In this document: positions 23,915-36,022 of the stretch, one piece after another
Layout of the letters: every line of letters starts with the position of its first letter
Position numbering within the stretch: the stretch's first letter is position 1
Source of the DNA: Calonectria ilicicola
Taxonomy: Eukaryota > Ascomycota > Sordariomycetes > Hypocreales > Nectriaceae
Length of the DNA: 64,000 nt
Direction of reading: 5' to 3'
NCBI GenBank assembly: GCA_020809705.1
Contig: CP085826.1
Location: 2,356,001-2,420,000 of the forward strand
Position numbers and translations under genes: made by a program
The notes under the pieces: model-generated
Told to the model about the DNA's origin: nothing
Databases searched by the model: none
The model's input: only the letters and a program-made list of their open reading frames with translations

Positions 23915-26900
23915 ATGGCAGGCTTTAATCGCTTTGGCTTCCTAGCCATTGCTGTCATCTTCCACTTAGTGTATATTCTGTCAATCTTTGACATCTATTT
24001 CGTCAGTCCCATCGTCTCGGGAATGCGACTCTATGGGGTTCAGCGTCCCGAAGCATCCAAGCCGCCTGCGGACCGACTAGTCCTCTTCGTTGGTAATAAC
24101 CCCTCCAAGATTTGATCCTCACCAATGGCATTTTCTTAACATCATTGCAACTGCAGGTGACGGGTTGCGCGCCGACAAAGCTTTCCAATCGTTCCCCGAA
24201 CCATACCCCGAGTCTGAAGAAGACCTGACCCCCCGCCCCCTCGCCCCGTTCCTCCGTTCTCGAGTTCTTGAGCATGGCACCTTCGGTGTCTCCCATACCC
24301 GTGTCCCGACCGAATCTCGCCCTGGACATGTGGCTCTCATCGCCGGTCTCTACGAGGATGTCTCAGCCGTCGCGACTGGATGGAAATTCAACCCGGTTAA
24401 TTTCGATAGTGTTTTCAACCGTAGCCAGCATACATGGTCTTGGGGGAGCCCTGACATATTGTTAATGTTTGAGCACGGTGCTGTTCCGGGTCGAGTCAAC
24501 GCTTTCATGTACGATGCGGAATTTGAGGATTTTTCTAAGGACGCTACCCATCTTGACTTTTGGGTCTTTGATCATGTTAAAGAGCTTTTTGCCGAGGCCG
24601 CCACCAACGAAACACTGAATGCTGCATTGCGCCAGAACAAGGTTGTCTTCTTTCTTCACCTTCTTGGCCTCGACACTTCTGGCCACTCGTACAGACCTTA
24701 CTCCCCAGAATATCTCCACAACATCAAGGTTGTTGATCAGGGTGTCCAAGAAATAACAGAGCTCATTCAAAATTTCTATGCAGATGACCGTACCGCCTTC
24801 GTCTTCACCGCCGACCATGGCATGAGCGATTGGGGTAGCCATGGTGATGGCCATCCAGATAACACGAGGACACCACTAATCTCGTGGGGTTCAGGCGTTG
24901 CCTCCCCTCAAATATATCCTGATGCGGTTGCCCCTGGCCATGACGAATACTCCTCCGATTGGGGCTTCGATCATATCCGAAGACACGACGTTGCTCAAGC
25001 CGACGTTGCTGCTCTGATGGCGTTCCTCATTGGCACCGAGTTCCCCGCCAATAGCGTTGGTCAACTCCCGCTCACTTACTTATCCGCCAGCACACAAGAA
25101 AAGGCCGAAGCGTCTTTAGTTAATGCCCAGGTTATTCTTGAAATGTATCGTGTCAAGGAAGACAAGAAAAGGGCCACAGAGCTCCGATTCAGACCTTTTG
25201 AGCCGTTGAGCGAGCAATCTCTCACCCCTGATCAGCATGTCGCACGTATCCGGGCCCTTATAGATAACAGCCGCTATGAAGAAGCCATTGAAGAGTCGGA
25301 TGCTCTGATCGCTATTGGTCTGCAGGGCCTACGCTATCTGCAGACTTATGACTGGCTGTTCCTGCGAGCCCTCATCACCATTGGCTATCTTGGGTGGATT
25401 GCGTATGCTGCCACCACAGTACTCACCCTGTATGTTGTGCAGGAAACCGTCTCCCCAAAACGTTCGATTTTCAGTTCCGTCTTCTTCTCCTCGATACTCG
25501 TTGCTCTCTACTCATCCTTCGTTATTTCACAATCTCCTATAAACTACTACGCATACGCTTTCTTTCCTGTCATGTTCTGGGAAGATGTGTATGCTCGAAG
25601 GAGTGCCTTGGCTCACGGTCGCAAAGCCCTTTTTGGTCATATCCAGTCAGGTGGTGCAGTAACAACATTGGCAATCAACATCATCATCTATATTGGTGTC
25701 ATTCAGTCTTTGGTATTGCCTTCATGAGCTACTAGACATGCCCAGTTCTAATTGACAATAGGCCCTTGGATACATTCACCGCGAGATTTTGACGGTGCTG
25801 TATATTTTCGGAGCATTCTGGCCCATGTTTAATGGCATCTCTTTCCTTAAGTCGCATTCGCTACTCAGTGCAACCTGGTTTGTTTCGTGCTTCGCTATGG
25901 GTTCTTTTACCTTACTCCCCGCCATCAAAGTAGAGAGCATTCCTCTCATGTAAGTGCTCATGTCTGCATTCATCTTATTAGGGGAGCGACAACGGCTAAG
26001 GGAAATCAGCTTGGTTGGTGGCGCACTGATGGTAGTCATTGGACTGGGATACCTAGTTTTCGAAGATACTATCTTATCCAACTTCTCATCACCTCAATCG
26101 AAACGAGAACGCTTGCACGCTAGCAGAACTCTGCTTGGCATACAGGTAAGCCCAGTATTCGCCTCGAATAACTGGTCATCATGATAGAATTTTCTTCAAC
26201 TAATACACGCTGAATAGGTCGGGTTGACTCTGCTTTCCATGTTGGTCACGCGTACAAGTGCTATGTCTCTCCAAGCAAAGCAGGGCTTGCCCCGTGGAAG
26301 TCAGATCGTAGGATGGATTGTGCTCGGTAAGATCAAACCTCTCCAGGGTGGACAAACCTACATCTCACTAACTCAACGCAGTTGTATCCTTACTGATGCC
26401 GCTCGCATATCGTTTGCAGCCAAATAAGCATTATATTCACCGCCTTACTGTCATGTTCCTGACATGCGCTCCTACTTTTGTCATTCTGACCATCTCTTAC
26501 GAAGGTCTATTCTACGTTGCGTTCAGCATCACGCTTTTTACGTGGGTTCACCTTGAGTACAACGTAGCAGCAAGGCGGTCAGCGGAAGTGAGAAAAAAAC
26601 CCAATAAATCTCGACCGCTTGGGTTACCAGATGCTCGCGTAGCTCTATTCTTCATGGTCCTACTTCAGTCGGCGTTTTTTAGCACGGGAAATGTGGCATC
26701 AGTTTCGTCGTTCAGCCTGGATAGCGTGTATCGGCTGATACCCATTTTCGATCCCTTTTCTCAGGGAGCTTTGTTGATTCTCAAGTTAATGATTCCATTT
26801 GCACTCATCTCAGCGAATCTAGGAATATTGAACAAACTTCTAGGAGTCGCGCCGTCAGCCTTATTCATGGTTGTATTGGCGGCAAGTGATATTCTTACGT

Positions 26901-27142
26901 TGTACTTTTTCTGGGTTGTCAAAGATGAGGGATCATGGCTTGAGATTGGGTCCACCATCAGCCACTTTGTAATTGCCAGCCTCCTTTGCGTCTTTGTTGC
27001 TGCGCTAGAGCTGGTAAGTGCATTCTTCATCTCTGGTATTGAGGTGGAGAGCAGTCATATTGAGAAGAAAGTAAACGGGGATCCCATAGCCAAACCAGCT
27101 TCAACCAAGACCACCAACGGCAAGGCGGCAAAGAAGAACTAG
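23915..27142 (+). CDS. MCD4: GPI ethanolamine phosphate transferase 1 (Mcd4/PIG-N)
   Basis: An ER multipass enzyme that adds phosphoethanolamine to the first mannose of the GPI precursor. Exons 23915-24092, 24157-25712, 25762-25949, 26010-26145, 26218-26326 and 26382-27142 give 975 residues, close to the usual Mcd4 length. An N-terminal membrane helix is followed by the alkaline-phosphatase-like lumenal domain: VGDGLRADK (metal-binding Asp near 61), VPTESRPGHVALIAG with the likely nucleophilic Thr, LHLLGLDTSGHS, and FTADHGMSDWGSHGDGHPDNTRTPL. The C-terminal half carries about 14 hydrophobic segments (PigN domain). The fourth exon is placed so that ESIPLI joins LVGGALMVVIGLGYLVFED. The start sits in a good context (cgccATGGCA). 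The next gene starts 3.5 kb downstream. Confidence 0.95.
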
Positions 27143-30100
27143 TGGTCCAGGCAAACAAGCACACGAGCAATAATGTACACTACTCCCATCTCTGTACGAC
27201 TAAAATATCGGACAAAAATAGAATAAACGAGTTGATATTAATCACAATGACAAAGTACATCATGCGAAGCGTGATAACAATGATGAGTCCGCCTAAAAAC
27301 AGCCAAACAGCCATGAGCTGGATGGTGACGAGTGCGTAGGGCTGAGGCAGCGTGCATCCGGAAGATGGCCGTGAATCCCTGTCGGGATGGCAACCCAAAG
27401 GAAGAATCGGGGCGAGACCCGGCTAGTAAACAAGTTGATGCGACGAAAGCGTGACATGACCACGTGCGGCATGGAACCAGGTAGAGGTGATGGCGAGGAA
27501 GGTTTGGCACACCATGGCAGAATGAAACTAAGAAGATAAGGATAATTAATGAATAGAGAAAAAATTTAACTATTTTAATTTGTATATCGTTTTTATTTGT
27601 ATTTTTATAATTTTGCCTACAAAGGTGCAACGAGAGAAACTAGCGTAAGGTGCCATGTATTCCGTCACCAGTGTTACAGGCAAATAAGGGTCATGGTGGG
27701 CAATGCAATCGAGAGTGGATCTGATTGATTGCGGGGCAGTGTGCTTCTTTTAGGGAAAAGGTGTAACCGTATTTGCATGTGAAAGCTGCATTAAAACGAC
27801 TCATGACACTAGTTGGGATGGCAAACCATTGGAGGGGAACGATGCGGAGGAATTTAGGCCCTCGTGCCCTCACATCAATCCCTGCCATGTCAGTTACATC
27901 GTTGTCGGTCGAGTGCGCTCGGAGAGGAGGTGACCGATGCATCCTGCGGGACATGTTCACGGGAGAGCGCCGCACGTTAGTATGTAGGAACAGAGGAGTA
28001 CAATCCAGTGTGTGGCGGTTTGTTGAATGACGGGGTTTGGAGTCCTACCAGAGGAGGTGCCGCCGTTGAAAATGGTGGAAGGGCAAAGAGGTTGCGCTTG
28101 CATCATTGAGGGGATATGGCCGTACAACAATAGTCAGCAGTGGAAGACAATCCGTAACACTACGGCGAAGCAAAGAATTAGCGCCTGGTAGTTAAATGGT
28201 TGCACCAATGCGAATTGCCTTGAGAAGGCAAATGACGATTACCCATTATGGAGATTATCTTCTTATTCATAATACTGGTCGATCACATAGTTCCTTGTAT
28301 CATCTGGCGAGCTATACCCATCTACTATTACCCCAGAATGTGCAAAGGCCAAGCCACCTCTCCACAGACGGGAATTTCGTTCCCCGGTTTTCAAGGGTGT
28401 GCTCTCCGCCCAGGACGACTGATGAGTGTGAAATTTGTGTCCCGTTCCAGCCATGGGAATGGCGGTGGCGCCAGGTTTCTTCAGCAAGAATCTCTTCCCA
28501 CTTCAAGCCCCCGGGCCATGTCCCCGAGACTAAAACTAAAAGGGGATTTTCCGCCGTTGTCGTACACTCTCTATTTCGTTCTATCCTGGGCACGACCCGC
28601 CAAGCGCGCGAAGCAGAGGCCGCTCTCACATGTCATAATCTCATCCGTCTGCGCCTCGAAATTTCGCCAGAATAAACTGAACGAACACTCACATTTCGTA
28701 CCCCACGCAGGCAAAACCAACCCGCACTTCTGACAGGGCGCACTGTAAGACCGGGCAGGCACACGCATCACGCGCCTCGGCCTGCAATCCCATCTCACCT
28801 GGTGGTTACTGGATGAAGCTGAATAATCCACACACACGGGAATGGATGGTGGGACGGATGTACAAGTGGGCTTGCCTCCTTGCCTCCCCACCATCAGCAT
28901 CACTCCCGTCGACCCGAGCTCCGGGGGTGTCCCCAACTAATGTCCCTGCAATCGATTGGAGGCCACCCCTCCAACCCGGTTGGACCAAGGCATTGTTCTT
29001 TTTTTGCTCTATGGATCAGGTTTATGGAGTGGCAAACATCATCGAGAAACGAAACGGGTATTTAACGTTAGCAGGCCACTCGGCCTTGAGCTGGGCCACG
29101 TTTACCTCCTCCGGTCTGATTAGTCTGCCTTTTCATGTACCAAAAGACGCGGCGGGAACAACGTCTCAGATGACGCTCCCACTTCCCCAGCTAAGCTGTG
29201 CCTCCTCCACGTCCATGCCCCAGAGGTCCCCAGGCATAATTAGCAACGTATCCAGCTACACTGCCGGAAGGCAGCCACAGCTCCATCCTAGTCAATATAT
29301 CTACCACATCCCGAGCTCTCACTCCTGTCCTTCACAGTCGCATCCAGCTTTCGATTCTGACCCCTCGCGCCCATGTTGATCATCCTGCCTTCTCATATAC
29401 TGGCATGACCTGAGCTGACCAGATACCGGCGGCTTATTAACATTGATGGTGAACACTCGCCTCTCTTGTCTTTCCCGACTCTGCTCCGAGCGATCTGCAG
29501 TGAAATCTTATCTTTTCTTCCTGATCCAACTACAGTCAACCTAGCCAATGCTATCCTTTCCATCTTCCAAACTTACCTCTATTCATTCATCGTTAGTCAA
29601 CGTCGACAACTGATCTTTTTCTACCACACCATCGGGCCCGGCCGAACGTGCCGCTGCAAGAAAACGAGCCCCCAGAGCGCCAAAAGGACCGATACCTGGC
29701 ACGTACCACACCTGCCGACGGCCTTTACTCCTGGCTTGGCCTGGCCTGGCCTGATATCGACATTTGAGACCCTGGAAGGCAAGGGCTCAAGGCCATCTGC
29801 TGGTCCACTCAACTCCACGGGGCTTGTTGATTTGTGCGGCGTCAATCCCCACGGTAGGCCCGCAGAACGGACGGCAGACCCAGGTGGTCCTCCACCATCT
29901 CCGAGACTGCAAGTCATCTCGCTCGCAATCTGGATTCTGCGCAAGCGCTCCCGGCAATCCCGTCAACTACACACTCACCTTGGCTAGAACCGGCGCTTGA
30001 AAGTGCCCTTTTTATCCTTTGCTTCCTTCCACCTCGACACACTCGATTTATCTTTATCTTCACGACCCTGGTGAGGTTTTGCGGACCTTGCGCGTGCCCG

Positions 30101-30637
30101 GGACACGCCCTGTACGTCCCACCTGGCTCCCACTGCCAGATTCGCCCTCGACCCCCGTCATCGCTGGGCGCAGAACTTCGCTAGTCCACTCTGCTCTCTG
30201 TTTTCCCAGCAAGGTTGTGCTGTCAGAAGCTAGTTAGTATCTCGCATTTGAGCTTCCCAGGCGCCTTGTACCACCCACGACGCTTTCCACCAACCAACCC
30301 AACCCGGGGCATCCTACTTCTTGTCTCTTGTTATGCAAAGAGGCCACAAGGCGCTGAGCAGCTTTGTAATTTGAGAAGGCAAGCAGTCGAGCGTGAGATT
30401 TGCCCGGTACCTGGTTAGGGGCCCCAAAGTGACAGCGCCCGCAACAAACCTGCTGCCAACCTGCCCTTACCTGCCCTTACCTGCCTGTCTTGGTTGGCTG
30501 GACTGACAGGCGGCGCCGTGCTGTGCTGTGCTGTACTGCCTTGCGTTGGTGGTGCCTCCGTGCGCGGCCATCGACTGCCAAATCGCGACGACTTCTCCCC
30601 CTCACCCTTGATTTTCCTTTCGAATTGAGCCGGCTCC
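27143..30637. other. Long intergenic/leader region upstream of the FarA/CTF1-like factor
   Basis: About 3.5 kb with no supportable gene. The first part has an AT-rich island at 27530-27615. From about 28.7 kb the sequence turns C/T-rich with many short frames (up to 188 codons at 28813-29379 and 173 at 29466-29987) that resemble no protein I know; they may be upstream frames in a long transcript leader. A 10-base direct repeat (CTGCCCTTAC twice) lies at 30461-30480. A CCTCGG hexamer, the core bound by FarA-type factors, is at 28775-28780. Confidence 0.5.
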
Positions 30638-33600
30638 ATGGACGTGGAAATGTCATCAGGCGATGGGCCACCGCAGGCACAATCCAATTCGCAATCTCAA
30701 GATCAAGCCCAAGCGTTGTCCTCGACATTGTCCACCTCGACGTCCACACCGCCCGCTCCCGCGCTCCCATCAGGCAGCGCCGCATCCTCTTCGGCTGGAC
30801 AGATGAGCTTCAGGAGGTATGTTGCAACCCGCGCTTTCATTCCTCCCCACAACGCCCCAGTGGCCTCGAGCAGATAAGAAATAGGGAATGAAATCTCATA
30901 TTGCATGAATTTTTGCTAAATTTTCTCCCGCGAGTTTTAAAGACAGCGAGCGTCACGCGCATGCGAGGTAAGCAACTTTTTTTCCTTGCGCCCACCATCG
31001 CGCCACGGACCCCTCGTTCCCCTCAACATGAGCCGAGGCATCTGGGCGACATCTCAATATCTGGGGATCCACCAAGCATATTCATGCCGGCAATTGGATT
31101 GTGTGCTGACCACATGTCATTAGACCTGCCATGCTAGAAAGGTATATCGATGAACCTCTCCGTCTCTATCACTGCCACCGCCATTTATCACGATTGTCTC
31201 CATCATCGCCAAGAGTCTTGGTGTGGCTAACCCCTTATCCAGGTCCGATGCGATGCGGCAAGTCTTGGTGTGCCATGTACAAACTGCGTCGCTTTTCAGA
31301 TTGAGTGTCGTATCCCAACCCCTAAACGCAAGAAAGCCCAAGGAACTGGCAATGCCACCGGTAAAGATTCTGATAGGTATGGTTTGTCCAGTTATTTATA
31401 AGTGTTGGTTTTTGGACTGATCACCATTCATTCACACTGTAGCGACCGAGGTGATGGGACAGAGGAACCGCCCTCACGCCCCCCTCAACCACCCACGGCG
31501 TATCCTTCACGCACACCACCATCCGTGTTTCACTCTAACCAAGGCACTCCACCCACATCGTTAACAGAAGCTCAGGCAAGGAAAGAGGAGGTCGATAGCG
31601 GAACTTACCTCGATCTTGTGATGAAACCAAAATTCACACGTGCCCCAATCACCGAAGCTGGCCGGGTTGCATATCTTGGCGAGTCATCCAATCTTACACT
31701 ACTTGTTCACGACCGTCAAGGATCTGCCGATGTTGTTCACTATCCATTGCCTGAGAATGTCCGAGGCTCCCGAGCTCGACTAACTGAATTGGACAATGTC
31801 GAAATTGACATTCTCCATCAGAGAGGAGCCTTCCTACTGCCCCCACGATCCCTCTGCGACGAACTTATCGAATCCTATTTCAAATGGGTTCACCCTATTG
31901 TACCTGTCATCAATCGTACCCGCTTTATGAGACAGTATCGAGACCCCAAGAATCCGCCATCACTGCTACTTCTTCAATCAGTCCTGCTTGCCGGCACCCG
32001 TGCTTGCAACAACCCCCAGCTTATGGATGCCAACGGCTCAACCACACCTGCCGCACTAACTTTCTACAAGAGAGCCAAGGCCCTTTATGACGCCAATTAT
32101 GAAGACGACCGCGTCACGATTGTTCAATCTTTACTACTGATGGGTTGGTATTGGGAGGGCCCGGAAGACGTCACCAAAAATGTCTTCTACTGGAGTCGTG
32201 TGGCTACCATTGTTGCCCAAGGTTCTGGCATGCATCGATCTGTGGAGCAGTCCCAACTAAGTCGATCGGATAAGAGACTTTGGAAGCGCATTTGGTGGTC
32301 CCTATTCACTCGAGACCGTTCTGTTGCCGTGGCACTGGGGAGACCCGTTCATATCAACCTCGATGATGCTGACGTTGAGATGCTGACCGAAGACGACTTT
32401 ATCGAGGACGAAGCAGATCGCGCCAGCGAATACCCGCCTGACCCAATTCATGTCCAGTTCTTCCTTCAATACGTCAAACTTTGCGAGATCATGGGTCTTG
32501 TCTTGTCCCAGCAATACTCGGTAGCTTCCAAGGGGCGACAACGAAATGCTATTGATCTCACTCACAGTGACATGGCCTTGGCTGACTGGCTTCAAAATTG
32601 TCCGAAACTTGTGTATTGGGAAATGCCCCGACATCACTTTTGGTCAGCACTTCTTCATTCTAACTACTATACGACGTTGTGCTTGTTACATCGTGCACAT
32701 ATGCCCCCTGGTGGTGCCACCCGCTTCCCGGATCACAACCCGTACCCGTCTCGTAACATTGCATTCCAGGCCGCCGCAATGATTACGTCAATTGTTGAGA
32801 ACCTCGCGGCACATGATCAGCTCCGCTACTGTCCTGCGTTCGTCGTGTATAGCTTGTTCTCGGCCCTAATTATGCACGTGTATCAGATGAGATCGCCAGT
32901 ACCTTCCATCCAGCAGGTTACCCAGGACAGACTTCGTAGCTGCATGCAAGCTATGAAGGAGATTTCCAAGGTCTGGCTAGTTGGGAAAATGGTCTACGCC
33001 CTTTTCGAGTCTATTATCGGGAACAAGGTACTGGAAGAGCGACTGCAGAAGGCTGAAGGGAAGCGACATCGGAAAATGCGCCAAGCCCTCTCTCAGTTGG
33101 AACAGCAAAACCGGCAGCCAGACGCGCCAAAACGGAAATACGATGAAATGGCTATTGACTTCACGTCTAGCACTCCACAGCCGCAAGAATCTTACGAGCG
33201 ATCACGGCCGCAAACACCAAGCGCCTCTAAAAATGAGCAGCCAAGTGGCATGCAGCCGCCCCCCGTCACCTCACCCAACACGCGACATGGAGCCGCAGAT
33301 ACTTTCATGGGAGGAACAAACTCGCGACCGCAAACAAGGCCAGCAACGCCTTTCAATCCATCCTTTTCCGTGCCCCCCACACCCCCAGACTTATACCTCG
33401 TCACAAGAAACTCGCCCAATCTATCACAATCATTGTGGGAAAATTTCCAACCTGATCAGCTTTTCCCAGATAGTGCCGCCATGCCAACCTTTCCCAATCT
33501 ATCACCGGTTCAAACACATACTGGGCTAGACCCAAATGCCATGGGCGCAGTGCCAGGGGCGAATATGCAAGCTGCAATGCATGGCCAATCAACTGCACAT

Positions 33601-33901
33601 TTTCAACAACAAAGAGGCCAAGGGAACGGAATGATGGCACAAGGAAACACGCATGGTTTTCAGGGACAGACCAATTTGTGGCAGCCAAACTTGGAGACCA
33701 CGCTACCCGAAGGCGAGAGTCCGGACAGCTGGAGCACAAATTCAGGTCAGGGACAGCCCGTCCCATCAGCACTCAATGTAGAGGATTGGTAAGGCCCCAG
33801 AAAAAGACCACCTTCGTCTAACTAACTCGTTCAAAAGGTTTCAATTCTTTGGCATCAATGGCGATCCAAACAACCTCAATCTTGACATTCCATTTGGTTA
33901 A
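30638..33901 (+). CDS. Zn2Cys6 transcription factor of the FarA/FarB/CTF1 fatty-acid-response family
   Basis: Regulators of this family activate fatty-acid catabolism, and in plant pathogens cutinase genes, through CCTCGG sites. Exons 30638-30816, 30943-30967, 31124-31141, 31243-31376, 31443-33788 and 33838-33901 give 921 residues. The zinc cluster has the six cysteines at about 67, 70, 77, 86, 89 and 96 (ACETCHARKVRCDAASLG, then VPCTNCVAFQIEC), followed by basic TPKRKK. It is spread over three exons, including an 18-nt micro-exon that supplies TCHARK. The fungal-specific factor domain (about residues 210-500) includes YFKWVHPIVPVINRTRF and IWWSLFTRDR. A Gln/Pro-rich C-terminus ends VEDWFQFFGINGD, formed by the last splice and typical of FarA/CTF1. 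Whether it is the FarA or FarB paralogue cannot be decided here. Confidence 0.9.
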
Positions 33902-36022
33902 GAGACCAAACGTATCGGGGAAAGCGGTTTGCAAGTATGACAAAGATGACACGGCGATGCGACAAGGTTTCTTCATTTCTTGACCGAGATGTCTTCTGGT
34001 TGGGGACTTTTACGTTATATAAATCAAGCGAAATGACAGATTTCCGATCACATCAAGTCTATGAAAGCTCTCGACAAAAATAGAATGGGGAAGCACAGGA
34101 TCGACCATGGAATAGCCAGTAAAGTTGGTCGAGATAATCTGCAAGCCAAGTTTTCAACGAGAGATAGACTGCAGAGGGAGTGATTGATGTTTAGGAGAAT
34201 GGTGGATGCGATGTGAGCCACAGGGAATTAAAGGGAGATAAGACGATATGGCGGCATGTACCCACACGAGCGACACGGCCTTGGCGCGAGTCGCGATAGC
34301 TAGAAGTGAAGGCATTTGTTGTGGATATATTACGCGAGGAATTGTGGTAGTACATAGTGGAGTCCAGTTGATGATCAAGAGTTCATGACATTATGAAGCG
34401 ACATAATAATGGTGTAATAGTTGAGACCCGGTCCATACATTATGTAGTTTAGAATCGTACGTCCACTTGAAAATCAAAGGCGAGAGAGGTTAGTGTGGAA
34501 GAAGGCAATTTTATATCGCTAGAAATGACGTAGACATTCTTGCAGCCGCGGAGTTATTCGGTGAAGGTCCTTGCGTTAGGTCCGAGCACAGTTATATATC
34601 GTGGAATAAGCCTAAAAGAAGGCCACAGGCACTGGCAAGTTTGTCTTATGTATAAATTGCAGCCGAGTTCCGTGGACATGCCTCGCAATGCAGCATGACG
34701 CGGCTGTGGTGTCCGGGTTGTCGGACGACATGGAGGAGAGGATTCTTTCTTCCATCCCATGCTCCATTCCAGTCGATGGTAAATAAAGGAGGCGGAGATG
34801 TCACCCATACACAGATATCCCGAGTAGCTTAGCCTGCCACTGAGGGCCTTTTTGGTGGACATTGGTGGAGCCCACGTTCTTCATGATGCTCCAGAAAAGT
34901 CAAGTACATTTGGTGGTGAAGGGACTAGCCGAGAGCCCCGCAGCCGCCCCCCTAAACTCTGCGAATTACTCAGGAAGCCCACCCTGCAGCCCAAGCACAG
35001 AACAGGGGGGGAGGGGCCAGAAACAGGAAGCTGACGACGGAGGGGGTTCGGGTGGTGGATCACCCTGGAAGGAGGGCATTCTGTTTCTCAACAAGGCCGC
35101 GTGGAGGGCCGCTCGATGACGTTCCTTTTCCTCTTTAGATGCCCCAGACGGGAACGTGGTTCTCATTGGGGGCTTCCACGTAACGCAAATTCCCAAGGAT
35201 GATATGGTCGTCGATGTCTTCTGGAACCACAGCAGGCTCTGTGCCTAACTGGGGTCCGCTGCTGTCGTGCTAGCTCGTTACCATTGTTCCATCCCACCAG
35301 CACTAGCCGACTTCCCGCCACTTGCACTCTGCACCACGCTGCACATGGGCGCTACTGTGTTACTATTATTACTAGACTTGGTCGTGTTCAGGACAGATCC
35401 GCCGTATCGCAACCCCCAATCCGAGCTGCCAGAGCATCCATACGAGGCTGCACCGAGTCATCCTCACACCCTGCGTCTCGTCCACACCCAATCCACCAAC
35501 CCGCTCACTGTCTGTGACGAAGTGGGAACCATCTGCTGCATAACTGTCCAACCCGCCCGTCCTTGCACGCATTGCATACCCCGGGCTGGCCCTTCTCAGC
35601 TTCCCACCTTCAACGGTCAACACCACCTGCAATCTAAAACAACGACGAGAACAAACATCAAGTTCAATGTCGGCACCATCGCTGCGTCATTACTCGCCAT
35701 AATCAACCCCGCAGTCCCAAGCCTCACTACGTAAAAAGCACGGCTAACCGGTCAATCCGCATCATCCTAACCTATATCTTGGCCAGCCCTCTTCACCTAC
35801 CACCCCTGTCGCGACCCTCGCCCTCGCCGTCAGTGGGTGTCCTAGCTCCCCTCTGTCCTCTTCCTCCTTTGATACTACGTAGCAGCAGCAGCAACGCCAG
35901 GCGTTGCATGTCGACGATAACCTCATTCGCTCCAGCGCGGATCGAAGCCACGCCCTGATGCAAAGCCGCCGCCCGACTCGCGAGCGTTCATCTCTGTCGC
36001 TGTCGCCGACCTGGCGGCCATC
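33902..36022. other. Intergenic region between the FarA/CTF1-like gene and the LysM gene
   Basis: No supportable gene. The right part (from about 35250) is C-rich with frames up to 155 codons (35267-35734) of no recognisable family, probably promoter and leader of the next gene. Confidence 0.5.

Noticed and set aside
27530..27615. AT-rich island as a second MITE
   Set aside because: No terminal inverted repeats or target duplication found at its borders.
28813..29987. Frames of 188 and 173 codons upstream of the FarA/CTF1-like gene
   Set aside because: Low-complexity Pro/Ser/His-rich translations typical of C/T-rich leader DNA; antisense frames are equally long.
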